Origin: DATEPR01 sp036503065
GTDB lineage: Bacteria; Actinomycetota; Actinomycetes; Mycobacteriales; Pseudonocardiaceae
DNA: 15,978 nucleotides
Reading direction: 5' to 3'
NCBI GenBank assembly: GCA_036503065.1
Contig: DASXXM010000339.1
Location: 1 to 15,978 of the forward strand
This document shows, piece after piece, positions 11,800 to 15,978 of the stretch. A model generated the notes under the pieces. It saw only the letters and a program-made list of their open reading frames with translations. It was not told the origin of the DNA and ran no database searches. A program made the position numbers and the translations under genes. The stretch's first letter is position 1. Each line of letters starts with the position of its first letter.

Positions 11800-14700
11800 A
11801 TGACGAGAAAGTTCGGCAGAATGACCGCGTTGCGCGGCATCGCGGTGAACCTGATCGTGTCGGCGGGGCTGGTCACCACGGCCATCGTCGTGCCAACACT
11901 CGTGCTGGGCACGCCGGCGGCCGCGGCGAGTCCGTGTACCGCGCCGGTGGTGAATCCGGTTGCCTGTGAGAACACCCAGGCGGGCACCCCGAACTGGCAG
12001 GTGAACACCGACGATCCCTCGATCACGGGCTTCACCACGGACATCAGCAGCACCGCCGGTGGCACCGTGCAGTTCAAGGTGAACACCACCGCGTCGGCCT
12101 ACCAGATCTTCATCTACCGGCTGGGCTACTACGGCGGTGTCGGTGCCCGCCAGGTGGCGACCCTCGCGGTGAACACCCACACCACCCAGCCCGCGTGCAA
12201 GTCCGACGCGACGACGTTGATGACCGACTGCGGCAACTGGGCCGTCACCGCGACCTGGAACGTGCCGACCACCGCCGTGTCCGGTCTGTACTACGCGGCG
12301 CTGCACCGCAACGACGACGGCTCCGAGAACGAGATGGCGTTCGTCATCCGCAACGACTCAAGCCACTCCGACGTCCTCTTCCAGACCAGCGACGAGACGT
12401 GGGAGGCGTACAACAGCTACGGCAACGGCAGCCTCTACACCGGCACCGGGCCCGGCACGAACGGCGCGACGTGGGCGGTCAGCTACAACCGGCCGCTGTC
12501 GGGCGAGGGCGACGAGAACTTCATCTTCAACGCCGAGTACCCGATGTTGTTCTTCATGGAGCAGCAGGGTTACGACCTCAGCTACACCACGGACGCGGAC
12601 ACGGCCAGACGCGGCAACCTGATCACCAACCACAAGGTGTTCATGACCGTCGGACACGACGAGTACTGGTCCAACGAACAGCGCGCGAACGTGCAGGCGG
12701 CGCTGGACGCCGGCGTCAACGCGGCGTTCCTGACCGGCAACGACGTCTACTGGAAGACCCAGTTCAACAACAGCATCGACGGTTCGAACACCGCGTGGCG
12801 CACCGTGACCGTCTACAAGGACACGCTCGTCAGCCAGAAGATCGACCCGACGAACGTCTGGATGGGCACCTGGCGCGACCCGAGGTTCAGTCCGCCGTCG
12901 GACGGCGGCCGGCCGGAGAACGCCTTGCTGGGCCAGATATTCCAGGTGAACGGCTACCGGTCGGACTCGATGCAGGTGCCCGCCGCCTACGGCAAGATGC
13001 GGCTGTGGCGCAACACCCCGCTCACCTCGATGGCGGCAGGCTCGACGTACACGTTCCAGCCGGGCACGCTGGGCTACGAGTGGGACACCGTGCAGGACAA
13101 CGGGTTCCAGCCCGCCGGGGTGGCGAAGCTGTCCAGTACCACGGTCAACCTGAACGGCAACTACCTGCTGGAGAACTACGGTGACCTGTTCCTGCCCGGC
13201 ACGGCCACCCACAACCTGACCGAGTACCGGGACGCGGTCAGCCACTCGCTGATCTTCGCGGCCGGCACCGTGCAGTGGGCCTGGGGCCTTGCCGACGAAC
13301 ACGCGTTCCAGACCGGCACGCCAACCAGCGACGTGCGGATGCAGCAGGCGACGGTGAACTTCCTCGCCGACATGGGCGCGCAGCCGCTGACGCTGATGTC
13401 CGGACTCACGGCGGCGACCAGGACCACCGACACCACACCGCCGTCGGCGGCCATCACCAGCGCGCCCAACCCGGTCGTCGGCCAGAACTACACGTTCGGC
13501 GGCACGGTGTCCGACGCGGGCGGTCAGGTCGCCGGTGTCGAGGCATCCGGTGACGGCGGCCAGACCTGGCACTCCGCGAACTGGTCACCCGGCACCAACA
13601 CCTGGAACTACAGCTTCGTGGCCACCGCGATCGGCTCGCTCACGGTCGAGGTGCGGGCCGTCGACGACTCGGCCAACCTGTCCGCGCCGACGTCGGCCAC
13701 GCTGACCGTCGGGCCGCGCAGTTGCCCCTGTGGCGTGTTCGCCGACGCGTGGGCGCCTGTCAACCCGTCCGCCAACGACAGCAGCGAGCTGGAACTGGGC
13801 ATGCAGTTCCAGTCCGCCCAGTCCGGCTACATCACGGGTGTCCGGTTCTACAAGGGCGCGGGCAACACCGGTACGCACACCGGTACACTGTGGACTTCCA
13901 CCGGCGCGAAGCTGACGTCCGGCACGTTCACCAACGAGACCGCGACCGGCTGGCAGACCATGACGTTCGCCAGGTCCGTGCCGATCCAGGCGAACACCAC
14001 GTACGTGGTCTCCTACCACGACCCGCTGGGCCACTACGCCGCGGACAACAACTACTTCACCAACGGACCCGCCGTCCTGCAACCGATGACCGGCATGCAG
14101 GGCACCACGGCCAGCCCGAACGGGTTGTTCTCCATCGGCCCGACATCGTTCCCGAACAACAGCTTCCAGAACACGAACTACTGGGTCGACCCGGTGTTCA
14201 ACACCGTGCCGGCGCCGAACATCCAGCCGCCGAACGTGTTGGCGAACACGCCGGCTAGTGGCCAGGGCAGCGTGGTGCTGAACCCGTCGATCACCGTCAA
14301 CTTCGACGAACCGGTGGCGGCCTCGTCGCTCCAGTTCACGGTGAGCAGCTCGGCCGGCAACGTGGCCGGCACGGCGACCCTGTCCGGTGACGGCACCACG
14401 GCCACGTTCACGCCGAGCGCGAGCCTGGCCGCCAGTACCGCGTTCACCGTGTCCGCCAAGGCCACGGACGACTCGGGCAACGTGATGCCGAGCCCGTTCA
14501 CGTGGTCGTTCACCACCGGCAAGCCGAGACCGCCGAGTTGCCCGTGCACGATCTGGGACGACTTCACCACCCCGGCGATCGCGGCGACCAGTGACCCGTC
14601 GGCGGTCGAGGTCGGCACCAAGGTCCGGTTCGACGCCAAGGGCCAGATCTTCGGCGTGCGGTTCTACAAGGGAGCGGGCAACACCGGCACGCACACCGGT

Positions 14701-15834
14701 TCGCTGTGGACCTCGACCGGGACTCGGCTGGCCACCGGCACGTTCACCAACGAGACCGGGTCCGGCTGGCAGACGCTGACCTTCTCCAGTCCGGTCAACG
14801 TGAACGCGGCCACGACCTACGTCGTGTCGTACTTCGCGCCCAACGGGCACTACTCGGCGAGCCCCGGCTACTTCGGCAACAACACCGCGAGTTACCTCCA
14901 GTTGCACGGGCTCGCGGACGGGACGGACGGCGGCAACGGCGTCTACGGCTACGGCAGCACGAGCAACTTCCCGGCCGGCACCTACAACGCGACCAACTAC
15001 TGGGTGGACGTGCTCTGGCAGCAGGGCGCCAACGGCGACTCGACGCCGCCGTCGGTGAGCGGGACCACCCCGGCCACCGGCGCCACCGGCGTGGCCCTGG
15101 CCACCGCTCCCTCGGTGACGATGTCCGAACCGGTCGACCTGACGACGGCCACGTTCAACGTCACCGACTCCGGTGGCGCGCACCTGAGCGGCACGACCAC
15201 GTTGTCCAGCAACGGATTGACGGTCACGTTCACGCCGTCGGCACCGCTGGCGCCGGGCACCGCGTACACCGGCAGCCTGCAGATCGCGGACGTGGACGGC
15301 AACCTGATGCCCACCGCGTACACCTGGTCGTTCACGACGACGACCACGGCGACCTGTCCGTGCTCGCTGTTCAGCGCGGCCACGGTACCCACGACGGTCA
15401 GCACGAACGACCCGAACGCGTACGAGTTGGGTGTCACGTTCACGCCGTCGGTCAACGGCACGATCTCCGGCGTGAAGTTCTACAAGGGCCCGCAGAACAC
15501 CGGCACGCACACCGGCACCCTGTGGTCGATGGGCGGTGTCGCGCTGGCGACCGGCACCTACAGCGGCGAGACCGCGAGCGGCTGGCAGACGCTCACGTTC
15601 GCCAGTCCGGTCGCGGTGACTGCCGGGACGAAGTACATCGCCTCGTACACCACGACAACCGGCTTCTACAGCAGTGACAACGGGTACTTCAACCGCACCG
15701 CGGTGAACAGCCCGCCACTGGCCGCCAACGCCAACGTCGCAGGCACACCCAACGGCGTGTACCAACCGGGCAGCGGATTCCCGACGAACAGCTTCGGCGG
15801 TTCGAACTACTGGGTGGACGTCGTGTTCCACTGA
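11800..15834 (+). CDS. Secreted DMFase-like protein with three Ig-like/DUF4082 units
   Basis: A 1344-residue exported modular protein. ATG 11800 follows GAGAGG by 10 bases; ATG 11821 is an alternative. A signal peptide ends near TPAAAA, about residue 45. The core (about 50-540) resembles the large subunit of N,N-dimethylformamidase: IYRLGYYGG, YNSYGNGSLY, ENFIFNAEYPMLFFMEQQGYDLSY, GHDEYWS (Y289) and LTGNDVYWKT (Y317). Characterised dimethylformamidase is intracellular and uses a two-Tyr, one-carboxylate iron site; whether that site survives here needs alignment. Then come an Ig-like domain (about 545-640) and DUF4082 modules at 642-801, 914-1073 and 1186-1344, each opening with a CPC motif, separated by SbsA-like Ig domains (about 804-907, 1079-1184) ending TWSFTT. 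There is no C-terminal anchor. The role is probably glycan binding or modification at the surface; substrate unknown. Confidence 0.86.
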   Translation: MTRKFGRMTALRGIAVNLIVSAGLVTTAIVVPTLVLGTPAAAASPCTAPVVNPVACENTQAGTPNWQVNTDDPSITGFTTDISSTAGGTVQFKVNTTASAYQIFIYRLGYYGGVGARQVATLAVNTHTTQPACKSDATTLMTDCGNWAVTATWNVPTTAVSGLYYAALHRNDDGSENEMAFVIRNDSSHSDVLFQTSDETWEAYNSYGNGSLYTGTGPGTNGATWAVSYNRPLSGEGDENFIFNAEYPMLFFMEQQGYDLSYTTDADTARRGNLITNHKVFMTVGHDEYWSNEQRANVQAALDAGVNAAFLTGNDVYWKTQFNNSIDGSNTAWRTVTVYKDTLVSQKIDPTNVWMGTWRDPRFSPPSDGGRPENALLGQIFQVNGYRSDSMQVPAAYGKMRLWRNTPLTSMAAGSTYTFQPGTLGYEWDTVQDNGFQPAGVAKLSSTTVNLNGNYLLENYGDLFLPGTATHNLTEYRDAVSHSLIFAAGTVQWAWGLADEHAFQTGTPTSDVRMQQATVNFLADMGAQPLTLMSGLTAATRTTDTTPPSAAITSAPNPVVGQNYTFGGTVSDAGGQVAGVEASGDGGQTWHSANWSPGTNTWNYSFVATAIGSLTVEVRAVDDSANLSAPTSATLTVGPRSCPCGVFADAWAPVNPSANDSSELELGMQFQSAQSGYITGVRFYKGAGNTGTHTGTLWTSTGAKLTSGTFTNETATGWQTMTFARSVPIQANTTYVVSYHDPLGHYAADNNYFTNGPAVLQPMTGMQGTTASPNGLFSIGPTSFPNNSFQNTNYWVDPVFNTVPAPNIQPPNVLANTPASGQGSVVLNPSITVNFDEPVAASSLQFTVSSSAGNVAGTATLSGDGTTATFTPSASLAASTAFTVSAKATDDSGNVMPSPFTWSFTTGKPRPPSCPCTIWDDFTTPAIAATSDPSAVEVGTKVRFDAKGQIFGVRFYKGAGNTGTHTGSLWTSTGTRLATGTFTNETGSGWQTLTFSSPVNVNAATTYVVSYFAPNGHYSASPGYFGNNTASYLQLHGLADGTDGGNGVYGYGSTSNFPAGTYNATNYWVDVLWQQGANGDSTPPSVSGTTPATGATGVALATAPSVTMSEPVDLTTATFNVTDSGGAHLSGTTTLSSNGLTVTFTPSAPLAPGTAYTGSLQIADVDGNLMPTAYTWSFTTTTTATCPCSLFSAATVPTTVSTNDPNAYELGVTFTPSVNGTISGVKFYKGPQNTGTHTGTLWSMGGVALATGTYSGETASGWQTLTFASPVAVTAGTKYIASYTTTTGFYSSDNGYFNRTAVNSPPLAANANVAGTPNGVYQPGSGFPTNSFGGSNYWVDVVFH
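13723..15831 (+). repeat. Three DUF4082 modules at an exact 816-bp period
   Basis: The CPC cysteine codons fall at 13723, 14539 and 15355, and the conserved FYKG phenylalanine codons at 13846, 14662 and 15478, all exactly 816 bases (272 residues) apart. Each module contains FYKG, NTGTHTG, LW, a GWQT(L/M)TF strand, and ends NYWVD. The stretch encoding FYKG to THTG is nearly identical in DNA among copies, while the rest has diverged. Confidence 0.88.
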
Positions 15835-15846
15835 TCCACCACACGA

Positions 15847-15889
15847 CCAGCGGCCGGGCAGCCCGCTTCACGGGCCGCCCGACCGCTGG
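15847..15889 (+). terminator. Strong hairpin after the DUF4082 gene
   Basis: A 19-position stem with 17 paired positions: CCAGCGG/CCGCTGG, CGGGC/GCCCG and GCCCG/CGGGC, around the loop CTTCA (15866-15870). It begins 12 bases after the TGA at 15832-15834. This is a likely intrinsic terminator of the GC-rich, U-poor type. Confidence 0.8.
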
Positions 15890-15890
15890 A

Positions 15891-15956
15891 CTTCTGCCAG
15901 AAGGATTTCCGCGCGGTCTCGCCGACCGCGCCAGGTACATCGGAGCTTCGCTCCGA
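15891..15956. repeat. Three further small hairpins downstream of the terminator
   Basis: CTTCT/AGAAG (15891-15895 with 15899-15903), GCGCGGTC/GACCGCGC (15911-15918 with 15924-15931) and TCGGAGC/GCTCCGA (15940-15946 with 15950-15956) are perfect stems with short loops, packed in 66 bases. Possibilities are a terminator of a converging gene, a small structured RNA, or regulator sites; the window ends before this can be decided. Confidence 0.4.
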
Positions 15957-15978
15957 CGGACGCGCACACATCTGAGGG

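Noticed and set aside
12661..12760. Assigning the two DMFase iron-ligand tyrosines to Y289 and Y317
   Set aside because: Their 28-residue separation does not match the spacing of the tyrosine ligands that I recall for characterised DMFase, so I left the metal site unassigned.

Overview
The window is high-GC DNA with GTG/ATG starts and strong third-position GC. It holds several typically actinobacterial families: a GH92 mannosidase with a ricin-type lectin tail, a DUF6247-like protein, a MBL/Rieske hydroxylase resembling mycobacterial NamH, and DUF4082 proteins. It most likely comes from a filamentous actinomycete chromosome, perhaps Pseudonocardiales; that placement is a guess from style, not from a marker gene. 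I see no rRNA, tRNA, CRISPR array, insertion sequence or phage gene.

Left part (1-5000). A small minus-strand pair (DUF6247-like, then a RelE/ParE-like protein) looks like a toxin-antitoxin-type module. Next, on the plus strand, is a secreted GH92 alpha-mannosidase. Two perfect LacI-type palindromes lie upstream of it, its third codon is the rare TTA, and a perfect 15-bp hairpin follows it. Converging on that hairpin are an orphan HicB-like protein and, further on, a class I SAM-dependent methyltransferase. These genes look like independent units.

Right part (5270-11421). Five plus-strand genes are tightly spaced, with gaps of 12, 67, -4 and 2 bp, and look like one operon for a surface glycan. 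They encode a WbaP/WcaJ-type polyprenyl-phosphate sugar-phosphate transferase, a secreted two-repeat DUF11-like protein, a WlbA/WbpB-like Gfo/Idh/MocA dehydrogenase, a GalE-type SDR epimerase/dehydratase, and a metallo-beta-lactamase-fold plus Rieske protein of the size and domain order I associate with UDP-MurNAc hydroxylase (NamH). A reasonable reading is that the dehydrogenase, epimerase and hydroxylase make an unusual nucleotide sugar (possibly N-glycolylated), the first enzyme loads a sugar phosphate onto the lipid carrier, and the DUF11-like protein acts outside the cell. No glycosyltransferase, flippase, polymerase or aminotransferase is present, so the locus probably continues elsewhere.

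Far right (11422-15978). After a 378-bp leader with several short inverted repeats comes a secreted protein of about 1344 residues. It has an N,N-dimethylformamidase-large-subunit-like core followed by three Ig-like + DUF4082 units, the DUF4082 units being exactly 816 bp apart. A strong hairpin and further small hairpins follow it.

The most interesting element is the putative sugar-modifying operon with its NamH/CMAH-like hydroxylase, next to the giant DMFase-like/DUF4082 secreted protein. Start sites were chosen from ribosome-binding sites and overlaps. Family assignments are by eye, without database searches.
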